Notes: generated by a model not told the origin, from the sequence alone. Positions 44,744-56,062 are shown, numbered from the stretch's first letter. The stretch: 64,000 bases of DNA from Metabacillus bambusae (GCF_017497975.1 NZ_JAGDEL010000008.1:1-64000), one strand, 5' to 3'. Numbers and translations: made by a program.

Positions 44744-44749
44744 TTATAA

Positions 44750-46672
<1,923 letters not shown>

Positions 46673-46710
46673 TCATCTAAGGTGGAATAGAGTACATATT
46701 TTTAGAAAAA

Positions 46711-46809
46711 GGCTCTGTTAATGCTAACTGTTGATTTTTTGCACTTTGTTGAGTGGAACGGATATGTGAGACTCCTGCGGGAGGCTCCTGGACCGTACGC
46801 GGAAAGCGA
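46711..46809. repeat. Dispersed intergenic repeat, copy 3 (internally deleted, right end lost)
   Basis: GGCTCTGTTAATGC and CACTTTGTTGAGTGGAACGG are shared with the left half of the 26.1-kb copy. GTGAGACTCCTGCGGGAGGC, then CTCCTGGACCG and ACGCGGAAAGCGA follow, but the middle segment and the entire right terminal repeat are missing. Confidence 0.75.
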
Positions 46810-46871
46810 AAATGAATATTCAAAAAATATTGACAAGCCCAAACTGTCAAAGTAGAATAATGCATAACAAG

Positions 46872-46885
46872 TGTAAACGTTTGCA
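46872..46885. promoter_or_regulatory. LacI-type operator 2
   Basis: TGTAAACGTTTGCA, one mismatch from a perfect palindrome, between the neopullulanase and mdxE genes. Confidence 0.7.
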
Positions 46886-46981
46886 CATGACTTTTTTTAC
46901 TAAATATCTTAGAAAGTAGATAATATTTATAGTTATGACATCCGTTTAAAAGGTTTAATCATATTTATTAATGCAATAAAA

Positions 46982-46995
46982 TACAAACGTTTGCA
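46982..46995. promoter_or_regulatory. LacI-type operator 3
   Basis: TACAAACGTTTGCA, centred 110 bp downstream of operator 2. Confidence 0.7.
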
Positions 46996-47101
46996 CTAGT
47001 AATTGGATATTTAACAACTTTATAGATTAATAACATTTATTTTATTAAAATTTTCGCACTATAAATCAAAGTGGTAATCATTTAATAGTAAACTCCACTA
47101 A

Positions 47102-47115
47102 TGCAAACGTTTGAA
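47102..47115. promoter_or_regulatory. LacI-type operator 4
   Basis: TGCAAACGTTTGAA, centred 120 bp downstream of operator 3 and about 90 nt before the mdxE start. Confidence 0.7.
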
Positions 47116-47206
47116 TTACTTTTAGTTTTCGACAGTTCGATTTTTGGTGTTAGACGACCTAAACGAACGTTGAGATAAATCAACTAATAAAAAAGGGTGG
47201 GGAAAC

Positions 47207-48529
47207 ATGAAAAAGCTTTTCACTTTATCGATGATTTCTTTATTGATTTTTGTTTTGGCAGCATGTAATAAGCCGGGTGCTCCTACAGCTGGGGAAACTT
47301 CAAATGAAGCATCTGAGGGAAGTAAAACAACTGAAACTACTACAGAAGAAATTGTACCTGAAGAAGGAGCTAAACTTGTTTTATGGGATAACGGAGATGA
47401 AGAAGGTGAATGGGCAAAATATGTTGCCAAAAAATTCACGGAAGAATATGGCGTTCCAGTTAAATATGAAACTGTCTCCCATACTGAAGCCCCTGGAAAG
47501 TTGAAAACAGATGGACCTGCAGGAATAGGTGCAGATGTATTTAATGCAGCACATGATCATGTCGGGGCAATGGTTACCTCAGGTCTTATTTATGATAATT
47601 ATTTTGCAAAAGAATATAAAGAACGCTTTTTGGAAAGTGCGGTTACAGCTGTATCTGCAAAAGATGAAGAAGAATTAAAAATGTATGGTTTTCCTTTAAA
47701 CATCGAAGGAATTGCACTTTATTATAATAAAGATTTATTAGCAGAAATGGGATTTGAGCCCGCTAAAACAATGGATGAATTAATCGAACAATCAAAATCG
47801 TTTATGGATAAAAATCCAGGATCATATGGATTTATGATCGAACCAGGTAATTTCTACTTAGTTCATGGATTTGTTGGGGGATATGGTGACTTTATATTTG
47901 GTGACAACAATACGGATCCGAGTGAAATTGGTTTAAATAAAGAAGGTTCACTAAAGGCTGCCAGTTTAATGGAACGTATTCGTGATGAAATCTTGCCTAT
48001 GAAAAAAGAAGATATTACAGGTGATGTTATTACTTCACATTTTAATGAAGGAAAACTTTTATATTATTTTTCAGGTCCGTGGGCTGTTAAAGGTCATGAA
48101 GAAGCTGGTGTTAATTTTGGTGTAACAACATTACCAAAACTCGAAAATGGTGAGGTTCCACAAACCTTCACAGGAACTAAAGGCTATTATGTAAACGCTT
48201 ATAGTAAATATCCACAGGCTGCTACTTTATTTGCTAAATTTGCAACAAGTGATGAAATGCTATTAAAACGCTATGAACTTACAGGTCAACTACCTGCATC
48301 AAACGGATTGATCGAGAATGAAACCATTAAGTCAAATGAATTAAATAGTGCATTCTTAGAGCAGGCAAAATATTCTATTCCGATGCCAAATATTACTGAA
48401 ATGCAAACAGTCTGGGGTGGAATGGAAGTGGCATATACAGCTATTTGGAACAATGCGGCTGAACCTAAAGCTTCACTTGATAAAGGAGTACAGCAAATAA
48501 AAGAAGCAATTGAATCACAAACAAAATAG
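47207..48529 (+). CDS. mdxE: Maltodextrin ABC transporter, substrate-binding lipoprotein
   Basis: 440 residues. A lipoprotein signal ending FVLAAC (Cys at 20-21) and a Thr/Glu-rich linker precede a MalE-type binding protein (KLVLWDNGDEEGEWAKYVAK; PLNIEGIALYYNKDLLAEMG; YFSGPWAVKG). It captures maltodextrins for the MdxF-MdxG permease; no ATPase gene is present, so an MsmX-like shared ATPase is expected. AAAGGGTGGGG lies before the ATG. A hairpin separates it from mdxF. Confidence 0.93.
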   Translation: MKKLFTLSMISLLIFVLAACNKPGAPTAGETSNEASEGSKTTETTTEEIVPEEGAKLVLWDNGDEEGEWAKYVAKKFTEEYGVPVKYETVSHTEAPGKLKTDGPAGIGADVFNAAHDHVGAMVTSGLIYDNYFAKEYKERFLESAVTAVSAKDEEELKMYGFPLNIEGIALYYNKDLLAEMGFEPAKTMDELIEQSKSFMDKNPGSYGFMIEPGNFYLVHGFVGGYGDFIFGDNNTDPSEIGLNKEGSLKAASLMERIRDEILPMKKEDITGDVITSHFNEGKLLYYFSGPWAVKGHEEAGVNFGVTTLPKLENGEVPQTFTGTKGYYVNAYSKYPQAATLFAKFATSDEMLLKRYELTGQLPASNGLIENETIKSNELNSAFLEQAKYSIPMPNITEMQTVWGGMEVAYTAIWNNAAEPKASLDKGVQQIKEAIESQTK

Positions 48530-48536
48530 GAAAGCA

Positions 48537-48590
48537 ATGAGAGGGAGACTCGGGTAAACAAGGGTCATATCCATTGAGTCACCCTCTCAT
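48537..48590 (+). other. Intercistronic hairpin between mdxE and mdxF
   Basis: ATGAGAGGG (48537-48545) and CCCTCTCAT (48582-48590) are perfectly complementary, with ACTC/GAGT pairing inside. There is no T-run, so it is not a full terminator. The position equals that of the hairpin after melE. Confidence 0.65.
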
Positions 48591-48613
48591 ATCCATTAAA
48601 AGGAGGGTGAACC

Positions 48614-50029
48614 ATGAGTTCTTTAGCACGTGATCGTAACTATGAACAAAAATCCCGTAAGGAAAGCAACGCTAAAAAAACAAACAAATCTTCAAAAATA
48701 CCAATACCACCTAATCGAACTTTCCTAACAAAGCCAAGAATTGGTGCTTTTCTATCTTTAATATTTATGGGTCTTGGCCAGTTGTATAATCGACAAATCG
48801 TAAAAGGTTTATGTTTTATAACTTTGGAATTATACCTACTTCTTTTTTGGACTGTTCCTTTTCAATGGGCAATGTGGGGGCTAACAACATTAGGGGAAAC
48901 TCCACAATCAAGAGATGGATTTAAAATTGTTCAAGGTGATCACTCTATTTTCTTAATGATTGAGGGGATTTTATTTTTAATCTCTTTCTTGCTATTCCTA
49001 TGGTTCTACTATTTAAATATCCGGGATGCTTATAAGGTAGCTTTAAAGAATGAAAAGGGAATAAAGCCTAACGGAGCAAAAGATATGTTTAGAAACATAT
49101 GGGAAAATGGCTTTCCCTATATTTTATTAACACCGTCTGTCTTATTTACTTCATTCTTAACAATTCTTCCCTTGTTATTTGGAATCTTAATTGCTTTTAC
49201 GAATTACTCAGCACCAAATCATCTCCCACCAAAGCATTTAGTTGATTGGGTTGGTTTTGATACATTTATTCAGCTTTTTCAAATGAAAACCTGGAGTACA
49301 ACATTCTATGGTGTTTTTTCATGGACAGTTATATGGGCAGTAATTTCAACAATTACAACCTTCTTCTTGGGACTGATTTTTGCTGTATTACTAAACCAAA
49401 AAGGAATTAAATTTAAGAAGTTTTGGCGAAGTATGTTTATCCTACCTTGGGCAATTCCTCAATTTGTTTCAATATTAATAATGAGAAATATTTTTAATGG
49501 TGAATTTGGTCCTTTAAACCGTTATTTAATAGAATTAGGTGTTATTCAAGGAGCAATCCCTTGGCTGTCAGATCCGTTTCTGGCAAAAGTAACACTTATT
49601 GTTGTAAACATGTGGTTTGGATTCCCATTCTGGATGGTTTTAATGAGCGGCGTATTAACTAGTATTGATAAAGAAGTATATGAAGCAGCAGAAGTTGACG
49701 GTGCGACACCTGTTCAAAGGTTTTGGAAAATTACCATGCCATTAATCATGTTTGCTACAGCGCCTCTTGCAATCATGTCTTTTGCAGGAAACTTTAACAA
49801 CTTTAATATTATTTATTTAATGACAGAAGGTGGACCGGTTAACATGGATTATTCATATGCAGGGTCTACCGATATTTTAATAAGTTGGATTTATAAATTA
49901 ACACTTGATAATAGTCAATTTGCAGTAGCTTCTGTTGTCTCTATTTTAATCTTTATTGTGATTGCTACTTTCTCAATTATTAACTTTCGAAAAACAAGAG
50001 CATTTAAAGAGGAGGATATGATGTCATGA
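48614..50029 (+). CDS. mdxF: Maltodextrin ABC permease MdxF with TM2-like N-terminal extension
   Basis: 471 residues. The MalF-type core carries the EAA loop VYEAAEVDGATPVQRFWKIT. The first ~150 residues add two or three helices with KPRIGAFLSLIFMGLGQLYN, a TM2-like GxGQxYN motif also found in Firmicute MalF homologues. AGGAGGGTG precedes the ATG. It overlaps mdxG by 4 nt. Confidence 0.92.
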   Translation: MSSLARDRNYEQKSRKESNAKKTNKSSKIPIPPNRTFLTKPRIGAFLSLIFMGLGQLYNRQIVKGLCFITLELYLLLFWTVPFQWAMWGLTTLGETPQSRDGFKIVQGDHSIFLMIEGILFLISFLLFLWFYYLNIRDAYKVALKNEKGIKPNGAKDMFRNIWENGFPYILLTPSVLFTSFLTILPLLFGILIAFTNYSAPNHLPPKHLVDWVGFDTFIQLFQMKTWSTTFYGVFSWTVIWAVISTITTFFLGLIFAVLLNQKGIKFKKFWRSMFILPWAIPQFVSILIMRNIFNGEFGPLNRYLIELGVIQGAIPWLSDPFLAKVTLIVVNMWFGFPFWMVLMSGVLTSIDKEVYEAAEVDGATPVQRFWKITMPLIMFATAPLAIMSFAGNFNNFNIIYLMTEGGPVNMDYSYAGSTDILISWIYKLTLDNSQFAVASVVSILIFIVIATFSIINFRKTRAFKEEDMMS

Positions 50030-50865
50030 TGGAGGTTAGTTTAAAAAAGAAGCTTAGCCATATAATGATTTATTCCATTTTAACAATTACAACAATCTTT
50101 ATCCTATATCCTGTTATTTGGATTATTACCGGCTCATTGAACCCAGGTGATTCCTTATTCTCAACACGAATCATACCTGAATCCTTATCACTTTCACATT
50201 ATGAGTATTTATTTAAAGAAACTGATTATTTATTGTGGTATAAAAACACACTTAAAATTGCATTTTGGAATATGATTTTTTCAACCTTTTTAGTGGTTAC
50301 TGCAGCATATGCCTTTTCAAGATTTCGTTTTCCAGGTAGAAAGCAAGGTCTAATGACGATGCTTGTTTTGCAAATGTTTCCTGGGTTTATGGGGATGATT
50401 GCAATCTACATTCTATTATTGCAAATGAACTTATTAGACAATCATTGGGGGTTAATTCTTGTTTATGCAGGTGGCTCGATTCCCTTTGGAGCATGGCTTG
50501 TTAAGGGGTACTTCGATGGTCTACCTAAAAGTCTTGAGGAAGCAGCAAAAATTGATGGTGCAAGCCATGTGAAGATTTTTTATAAAATCATGATGCCACT
50601 TTCAAAACCAGTTTTAGTATTTATTGCTGTAACAAACTTTATCGGACCGTGGATGGATTTTATTTTTGCCCAACTTGTCCTAAGATCGAGTGAAAAGAAA
50701 ACATTGGCTGTAGGCCTATTTGAAATGGTCACAGGACGTGGAAATTCTGAATTTACAAACTTTGCAGCAGGTGCTGTATTAGTAGCAGTACCAATTACAA
50801 TTTTATTTTTTATCTTCCAAGATCATCTTACAGAGGGACTCAAAGCAGGGGCAAATAAAGGTTAA
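50026..50865 (+). CDS. mdxG: Maltodextrin ABC permease MdxG
   Basis: 279 residues, MalG type, with the EAA loop SLEEAAKIDGASHVKIFYKI and the end FQDHLTEGLKAGANKG. ATG overlaps the TGA of mdxF (ATGATGG context) behind GAGGATATG, giving translational coupling. Last gene of the mdxEFG operon, terminated by the GGGGACAGTCCC repeat. Confidence 0.93.
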   Translation: MMEVSLKKKLSHIMIYSILTITTIFILYPVIWIITGSLNPGDSLFSTRIIPESLSLSHYEYLFKETDYLLWYKNTLKIAFWNMIFSTFLVVTAAYAFSRFRFPGRKQGLMTMLVLQMFPGFMGMIAIYILLLQMNLLDNHWGLILVYAGGSIPFGAWLVKGYFDGLPKSLEEAAKIDGASHVKIFYKIMMPLSKPVLVFIAVTNFIGPWMDFIFAQLVLRSSEKKTLAVGLFEMVTGRGNSEFTNFAAGAVLVAVPITILFFIFQDHLTEGLKAGANKG

Positions 50866-50870
50866 TCGTT

Positions 50871-50930
50871 GGGGACAGTCCCTCAGTGCGTTAACTTTGT
50901 AACGTAGTGGGGGACTGTCCCCCATTTTTT
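50871..50930. repeat. GGGGACAGTCCC palindromic repeat acting as terminator, copy 2
   Basis: GGGGACAGTCCCTCAGTGCG and GTGGGGGACTGTCCCC with a following ATTTTTT form a strong hairpin right after mdxG and overlap the stop of the convergent DUF2512 gene. The arms equal those of the copy after melA at 38131-38191. Confidence 0.85.
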
Positions 50931-51381
50931 ATTTATCCTTCTTTGGTAAATCCCTAATATCTTCTTCTTCCGCAAATTCCGTCCCAAATGCTAGCGTAGG
51001 ATTCATACCAGTACTTCTTCTCTCAGTTGTTTGTCCAACATTAATCCGATCCTGTAAAAATAAATGAACAAAGACTTCGGCTACAGTTACGATCGTTGCA
51101 GATATAATACTTCCCCAACCAATTTGTAGATAATTGTCTAGAAGGATACTTCCGAATATCCACACGCTAAAGTAGGTTAACAAGAAATCTGTAACGGCTG
51201 CTGCTCGCTTCCCTAGTTGTGGTAGGATAATTAGCTCACCTAATATATAAGAAGCAATCGTAACAAATAAACTGAAAGAAAGAATATCAACAAACGTCGC
51301 GTCAAAGAATAAGTCAAGACCAAGTCCAAAGGCAATCAAACAGGTCACAAATTTTATAAGTAATACAGTTGTTTGTCTCAT
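50929..51381 (-). CDS. DUF2512 (YndM-like) membrane protein
   Basis: 150 residues with four membrane segments (up to about residue 108), including FGLGLDLFFDATFVDILSFS and FLLTYFSVWIFGSILL, and a charged tail (EFAEEEDIRDLPKKDK). This is the YndM/DUF2512 family of spore-formers, of unknown function. CGGGAGG precedes the ATG. In B. subtilis yndM also lies in the general neighbourhood of a ger-type operon (yndDEF), which is consistent with the ger operon nearby here. Confidence 0.85.
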   Translation of the reverse strand: MRQTTVLLIKFVTCLIAFGLGLDLFFDATFVDILSFSLFVTIASYILGELIILPQLGKRAAAVTDFLLTYFSVWIFGSILLDNYLQIGWGSIISATIVTVAEVFVHLFLQDRINVGQTTERRSTGMNPTLAFGTEFAEEEDIRDLPKKDK

Positions 51382-51470
51382 TATAAAACCTCCCGTTCAT
51401 AGTTTAGATCAAATATGGAGTGTTCATACATATCAAGAGATAAATTATACAAAAGATTGATTAGAATCTC

Positions 51471-51531
51471 TCTAAGGGGGAGAGTAAGGAATATTTATCT
51501 TTCTTACTCTCCCCCTTAGATTTTTAATTTT
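51471..51531 (+). terminator. Strong orphan terminator
   Basis: TCTAAGGGGGAGAGTAAG (51471-51488) pairs perfectly with CTTACTCTCCCCCTTAGA (51503-51520), followed by TTTTTAATTTTT. The T-run is on the plus strand, yet no plus-strand gene lies between it and the minus-strand gene at 50929-51381, hinting at a short untranslated transcript. Confidence 0.7.
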
Positions 51532-51670
51532 TCTACCAAAAGGATGAAAGCATATTTTTATGGATTAAGATACTTATTGGAATAGCAAGGTTTTTGATTA
51601 TATTGAAATGTCTAAAATACACCAAGATCACAAATACTATATACAATCTATATTTAATAAGGAGCATTAT

Positions 51671-51907
51671 ATGAAAATTACTTGTATTGTCATGCTATTA
51701 TTTATTTTTAGTATTGGAACAAATGTGTTTATGGACATAGGTATCGGTATGAGGAGTTCTCAGCTCCTCAAGCATCATTTAAATCTATTTTGGACCATGG
51801 GAGCAGGTGAATATATTATGCTGATATTTTTCTTTGGGATAATAATTGGCCAACCAATTTATTACAACATGAATAATAAAGCTCGAAATGAAGATGGATC
51901 TAATTAA
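51671..51907 (+). CDS. Small two-TM protein next to ger operon
   Basis: 78 residues with helices near 4-20 (CIVMLLFIFSIGTNVF) and 47-66 (EYIMLIFFFGIIIGQP). ATG 51671 has AAGGAG 7 nt upstream; the longer frame from 51608 lacks a site. It converges with and overlaps the 3' end of the GerB gene by 8 nt. Size and topology recall the D subunits of ger operons, but it is on the opposite strand, so the role is unproven. Confidence 0.6.
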   Translation: MKITCIVMLLFIFSIGTNVFMDIGIGMRSSQLLKHHLNLFWTMGAGEYIMLIFFFGIIIGQPIYYNMNNKARNEDGSN

Positions 51908-53000
51908 GTTTATTTTTTAATCGGTTTTGAACTGTTGCAACGATAAGCATAATCAATGGGAATACAAAGAAAAATAAGGGATGATAAAAACGGAATACAT
52001 TCTTTGCTTCTTCCATGTATTCTGAAAAATTTGAAGCAATCATCATGGATGAAAAGACGATAATACCACCAACAGGAAATAAAATTTGTTGATGATTATT
52101 CAACTTGAATAGATCTACTACACTAATAACCGTAACATATAGAAAAATGGAAGCTTTGAAAAACACCGTTATAAATAGCGTGAAAACAACAATTGCGTCA
52201 AGCCTTTGAATAAATTCTAAGAGGTTCACCTTGCCAATTGTTGTTAGCGTAGGAAAAGTTGTTCTCTCCATTACGTCTACTCCAAGAACGGCAATATTTA
52301 TACTTGCTGTCCAACTTAAAACAAGCCCTCCTGCTATCAATGCAGTCAGCCATACTTTTTTTACAGATCCTGGTTTATTTAAATAAGGAAGGATCATGGT
52401 AAATACAATTAATTCACCAAACGGATGAGGGGTAATATCATGGATAGCTGTATTGATGATTGGTTTCCAGCCATCCTCTAGAAAAGGTCTTAAATGATTT
52501 AAATTGATACTTCCTGAAACAAGGATGAAAAAGTTTGCTGCAATGCCAAACAATAGTAAGATAATAATAAATACTTCCGCTGTTCTGCCAAGTACTTCTA
52601 TACCTAAATAAAGCACATAACAAATGACAAGAACAAATGAAATATGAATGGCTAATAATGGTGTTTCAGTCATTGTCGAGGATACGAGCAATTCGCTGAA
52701 ATCACGAACCTGTCTAGATGTAACGTATAAAAAGTAAAGGATATACAAAAAACCTATAAACCACCCTATATATTTACCTAATATTTTTTGAGTATATCCA
52801 GTAAGTGATAATGTTGGATATTGGCGAAATAACCGATAATAAATAAAAAATAAGACAACTCCACTGGACATACCTAAAAGTATGGCTAACCAGGCGTCTT
52901 TTTTTGCGCCTATCCCATAACTTACAACTAGGGAAGTACCCATTTCCAGCATAAACATCATAGCAAAGAGTTGAATAACACTTAACTTGGCTTTCTCCAT
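51900..53000 (-). CDS. Spore germination permease, GerB family (second operon)
   Basis: 366 residues, about ten helices, starting KLSVIQLFAMMFMLEMGTSL; contains FGELIVFTMILPYLNKPGSV and VISVVDLFKLNNHQQILFPV. It is the inner-membrane B subunit of a germinant receptor, third gene of the minus-strand A-C-B operon, 32 nt after the C gene. Confidence 0.94.
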   Translation of the reverse strand: MEKAKLSVIQLFAMMFMLEMGTSLVVSYGIGAKKDAWLAILLGMSSGVVLFFIYYRLFRQYPTLSLTGYTQKILGKYIGWFIGFLYILYFLYVTSRQVRDFSELLVSSTMTETPLLAIHISFVLVICYVLYLGIEVLGRTAEVFIIILLLFGIAANFFILVSGSINLNHLRPFLEDGWKPIINTAIHDITPHPFGELIVFTMILPYLNKPGSVKKVWLTALIAGGLVLSWTASINIAVLGVDVMERTTFPTLTTIGKVNLLEFIQRLDAIVVFTLFITVFFKASIFLYVTVISVVDLFKLNNHQQILFPVGGIIVFSSMMIASNFSEYMEEAKNVFRFYHPLFFFVFPLIMLIVATVQNRLKNKLN

Positions 53001-53032
53001 ATTCAGAACCCCAATTTCCTAATAATCCGAGC

Positions 53033-54232
53033 TTATTTTATATATGAATTTGTGCTCATGCCTGTCCGACGTATGACTGATTGTACAGAAACATTAATTT
53101 CTGTTTCAGGAAAGATTTCATCTTCCCATTTGTCTTCTATTTTATTCCATAGTTTTTTATCTGCAATATTCACGTATTCACTAAAACCAAAAATATCGCT
53201 CTTTTCCTCTTGGGCAACTTTTAAAGTTGTTTTGATCTCTTCTTTTATTTCTTCATTTAACTTCTTTTCAAGCTCTTCAATCGTTTTATTTTTACTTAAA
53301 TCAATGGAGCAATGATTTTCAGTGACAACTCCTTCAGTTAGAATTGAAACGGTTAGTATTGGTGATTGGTTTTTTATTCTAACTTTAATGTTTGTTTTTG
53401 ATGAGGTAATCTCAATACCAATTGCTTCTTTTTGCTTTTGACAATCAAGAGTCATAATGGTTCTATTTAATTTATTTTTAATCCATGTAACCCCATGTGC
53501 AGCGTCTTTTTCCAGCCATTTATCAAGTTTACCTTCTTTTATGATTGCTAAACCACTTGTTTCAATAATTGTTTCAGGTAAAATTTGTTGGATATTCGTC
53601 CCAGCATTCCCTTTTTCAGCTGAACCGTTAATTTGAATGCCTGGAATCGTTAGACTACTATTATTTAATTTTGCAATGACCTCATCAGCGCGTACAGGTA
53701 AATACTCTCCCCATATCATTTCAGAGGATTCTAAGCTTGCAACCATTTTTGCAGTAGGAATTGGTATTAATGAAGTCGATATTTTTAAAGCATCTTCCGC
53801 TGTATTGCCCCTTACAATGACAATGGGAAAAAGTTCACGAAAATAGGCATCACGTTCAATTACATCCAACGAATCCAAAATACCTTCTTTCGCTAATCCC
53901 TCGCTAATAATCATGATTTGGATGTGAGGGAAAAATAGTTCATTTGGTGCTTTTAATGAAACTTTGTGAAATGCTTCTTTCAGAGTACTCCCTGTTGCTG
54001 AATAAGTTGTAACCGGTGAAGCTTGAACTTTCCCTCCTTGTTGGCCTCCGGCGATCTGTGAAGGATTGATAATTTGAACAGTTGTACGATATCTATCATC
54101 GACTGAGTCACCACCTTTATCAATCCCGATCCCTGAAACAATGCTAAGATCTTGTAGCTCTGCACTATCCCAGCAACCAGATAAACAGATAAGTGAAAGT
54201 GCTAAAACAAATATATAAGGCTTATGTTTCAT
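53033..54232 (-). CDS. Spore germination lipoprotein, Ger(x)C family (second operon)
   Basis: 399 residues. The signal peptide ends LICLSGC (Cys at 20), followed by WDSAELQDLSIVSGIGIDKG, the family hallmark. The C-terminal part has EEKSDIFGFSEYVNIADKKLW. It encodes the C subunit of the second receptor, between the A and B genes. Confidence 0.94.
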   Translation of the reverse strand: MKHKPYIFVLALSLICLSGCWDSAELQDLSIVSGIGIDKGGDSVDDRYRTTVQIINPSQIAGGQQGGKVQASPVTTYSATGSTLKEAFHKVSLKAPNELFFPHIQIMIISEGLAKEGILDSLDVIERDAYFRELFPIVIVRGNTAEDALKISTSLIPIPTAKMVASLESSEMIWGEYLPVRADEVIAKLNNSSLTIPGIQINGSAEKGNAGTNIQQILPETIIETSGLAIIKEGKLDKWLEKDAAHGVTWIKNKLNRTIMTLDCQKQKEAIGIEITSSKTNIKVRIKNQSPILTVSILTEGVVTENHCSIDLSKNKTIEELEKKLNEEIKEEIKTTLKVAQEEKSDIFGFSEYVNIADKKLWNKIEDKWEDEIFPETEINVSVQSVIRRTGMSTNSYIK

Positions 54233-54300
54233 TCAAATCCCTCTCTGATACATCGTTTAAGCGATATTTTTTTCTTAGTTAACAAAGAATGATCCGATGT

Positions 54301-55941
54301 TTAATTCCTTTTTTTTCGTTTTTGACTAATAAGTCGTGGACGCTTGGACATAAAAGGTTTTGGTAAGCGTAAAATCGCATCCTGTTGGTCAGTAACAATT
54401 ATGGGAGCAAATGGAGCTAAGTATGGAATGCCAAATGACCGCAAACTCACTGTATGTGCAACCAATAGTATGACACCTAATCCAATCCCATAAAGTCCAA
54501 AGGTACTTGCTAATATCATCATCATAAATCGTAGTAATCGAGTTGCATCTGTTAGTGAATAATGGGGGATAGTAAAGCTTGCAATTGCAGTTGCAGCAAC
54601 AACAATGACCATTGCACTCGACACAATACCAGCAGAAACAGCTGCTTCCCCTAATACCAGCGCACCCACAATTGAAACAGCTTGGCCAACAGGTCGAGGC
54701 ATTCGCACTCCAGCTTCACGTAATACTTCAAAAGTTAATTCCATTAGTAGTGCCTCGATAATAATAGGAAATGGAATAGCTTGTCTCTGTGCAGCTATAT
54801 TTATTAGCAAGGGGGTTGGAATTAATTCAGGATGAAACGATACAAATGCAATGAAAAGGGATGGTCCAAGTAAAGTGATCAAAAAAGAAACAATTCTAAT
54901 AAATCTTAAAAACCCAGAAATACTCCAACGTAAATAATAATCTTCAGCTGTTTGAATAAATTGATTCCAGGTGGCTGGAACGATCAAAGGTATCGGTGTT
55001 CCATCAACAAAAATAGCCACACGCCCTTCAAGTAAGTTACCTGCTACCACATCAGGACGTTCTGTCACAAAGATTGTAGGCCAGGGAGTGTATACATCAT
55101 CGGTAATCCATTCTTCAATAGTGTTGGAACCAAGAATTTCGTCAACATCAATTTTATCAAGGCGTTCTCTTACTTCGTTAAGTAACTTATCGTTAACAAC
55201 ACCGTTTAAATACATGATGCCAATCTCTGTTTGTGTAATCTTTCCCAGCTTTCTAGTTTCTAGCCAAAGATTTGGACTTTTAATTCTTCGTCGTACCATG
55301 GATGTATTTGTTATAAGCGATTCAGTAAAACTATCTTTTGGTCCACGAACTGAAGATTCTGCAGTAGGTTCTGATATTGAACGTAGCTCCCCACCTTGAG
55401 AAGCACAGTTCAAAGCTTCAGATGAACCGTCAACAAGCACAATAGTTTGTCCTGTGAGTAGTTGGGAAAGCAGGTTTTTCATATCAGAAACAATCTCAAC
55501 ACTTGTTATTGTTATAATATGATCTTTAATATATGTCCCTAATTTATTTGGTGACCACGACTCTTCACGATTATTAATATTGGTGTCATTCATGAGTTTT
55601 TCGATGATAAAGTTTCCCATGATTTCCTTATCACTTAATCCGTTTACATAAATAGAAGCAACTTTATGAAATAATGGTTTTCCCATGTTAAATTCTCGAA
55701 TGATTAAATCACCGCTATTTCCAAAAGCTTGTTTAATGTGTTTAATATTGATATCAATTGAAGAACTTAGCTCTTCTGGATATAGCGTATTATTTGTATC
55801 ATCAAAGCTTACCTTAGGTTGCATTTTTTCTTTTTTTTGTATTTTGAATAAACGGTTCCATGCACTTTTCATCTTTTTAACACTCCACGTAAAAAAATGA
55901 TTAAATAATTTTTTTATCTTGTCCTTTTTTTGTGTTTTCAT
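54301..55941 (-). CDS. Spore germination protein, GerA family (second operon)
   Basis: 546 residues: a basic N-terminal extension, a soluble domain with SEPTAESSVRGPKDSFTESL and LEGRVAIFVDGTPIPLIVPA, then membrane helices including LGEAAVSAGIVSSAMVIVVA. First gene of the second receptor operon. The listed ATG has CAGGA upstream; an alternative at Met24 has GGAG 10 nt before it. Germinant unknown; divergent from a VOC gene. Confidence 0.94.
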   Translation of the reverse strand: MKTQKKDKIKKLFNHFFTWSVKKMKSAWNRLFKIQKKEKMQPKVSFDDTNNTLYPEELSSSIDINIKHIKQAFGNSGDLIIREFNMGKPLFHKVASIYVNGLSDKEIMGNFIIEKLMNDTNINNREESWSPNKLGTYIKDHIITITSVEIVSDMKNLLSQLLTGQTIVLVDGSSEALNCASQGGELRSISEPTAESSVRGPKDSFTESLITNTSMVRRRIKSPNLWLETRKLGKITQTEIGIMYLNGVVNDKLLNEVRERLDKIDVDEILGSNTIEEWITDDVYTPWPTIFVTERPDVVAGNLLEGRVAIFVDGTPIPLIVPATWNQFIQTAEDYYLRWSISGFLRFIRIVSFLITLLGPSLFIAFVSFHPELIPTPLLINIAAQRQAIPFPIIIEALLMELTFEVLREAGVRMPRPVGQAVSIVGALVLGEAAVSAGIVSSAMVIVVAATAIASFTIPHYSLTDATRLLRFMMMILASTFGLYGIGLGVILLVAHTVSLRSFGIPYLAPFAPIIVTDQQDAILRLPKPFMSKRPRLISQKRKKRN

Positions 55942-56062
55942 ACATTTTTTTCCTGTAGGTTAGGCCTATTTCTTGAAGAATCCTATATAATGCATAATAG
56001 CGTTTTCATCTGCTATAATTAATTAAATTAATTGATTCATTACTAGAAGGGGGTTGTCCATA

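Noticed and set aside
54605-55399. Plus-strand frames opposite the gerA gene
   Set aside because: They are antisense shadows of the long GerA reading frame without initiation signals.
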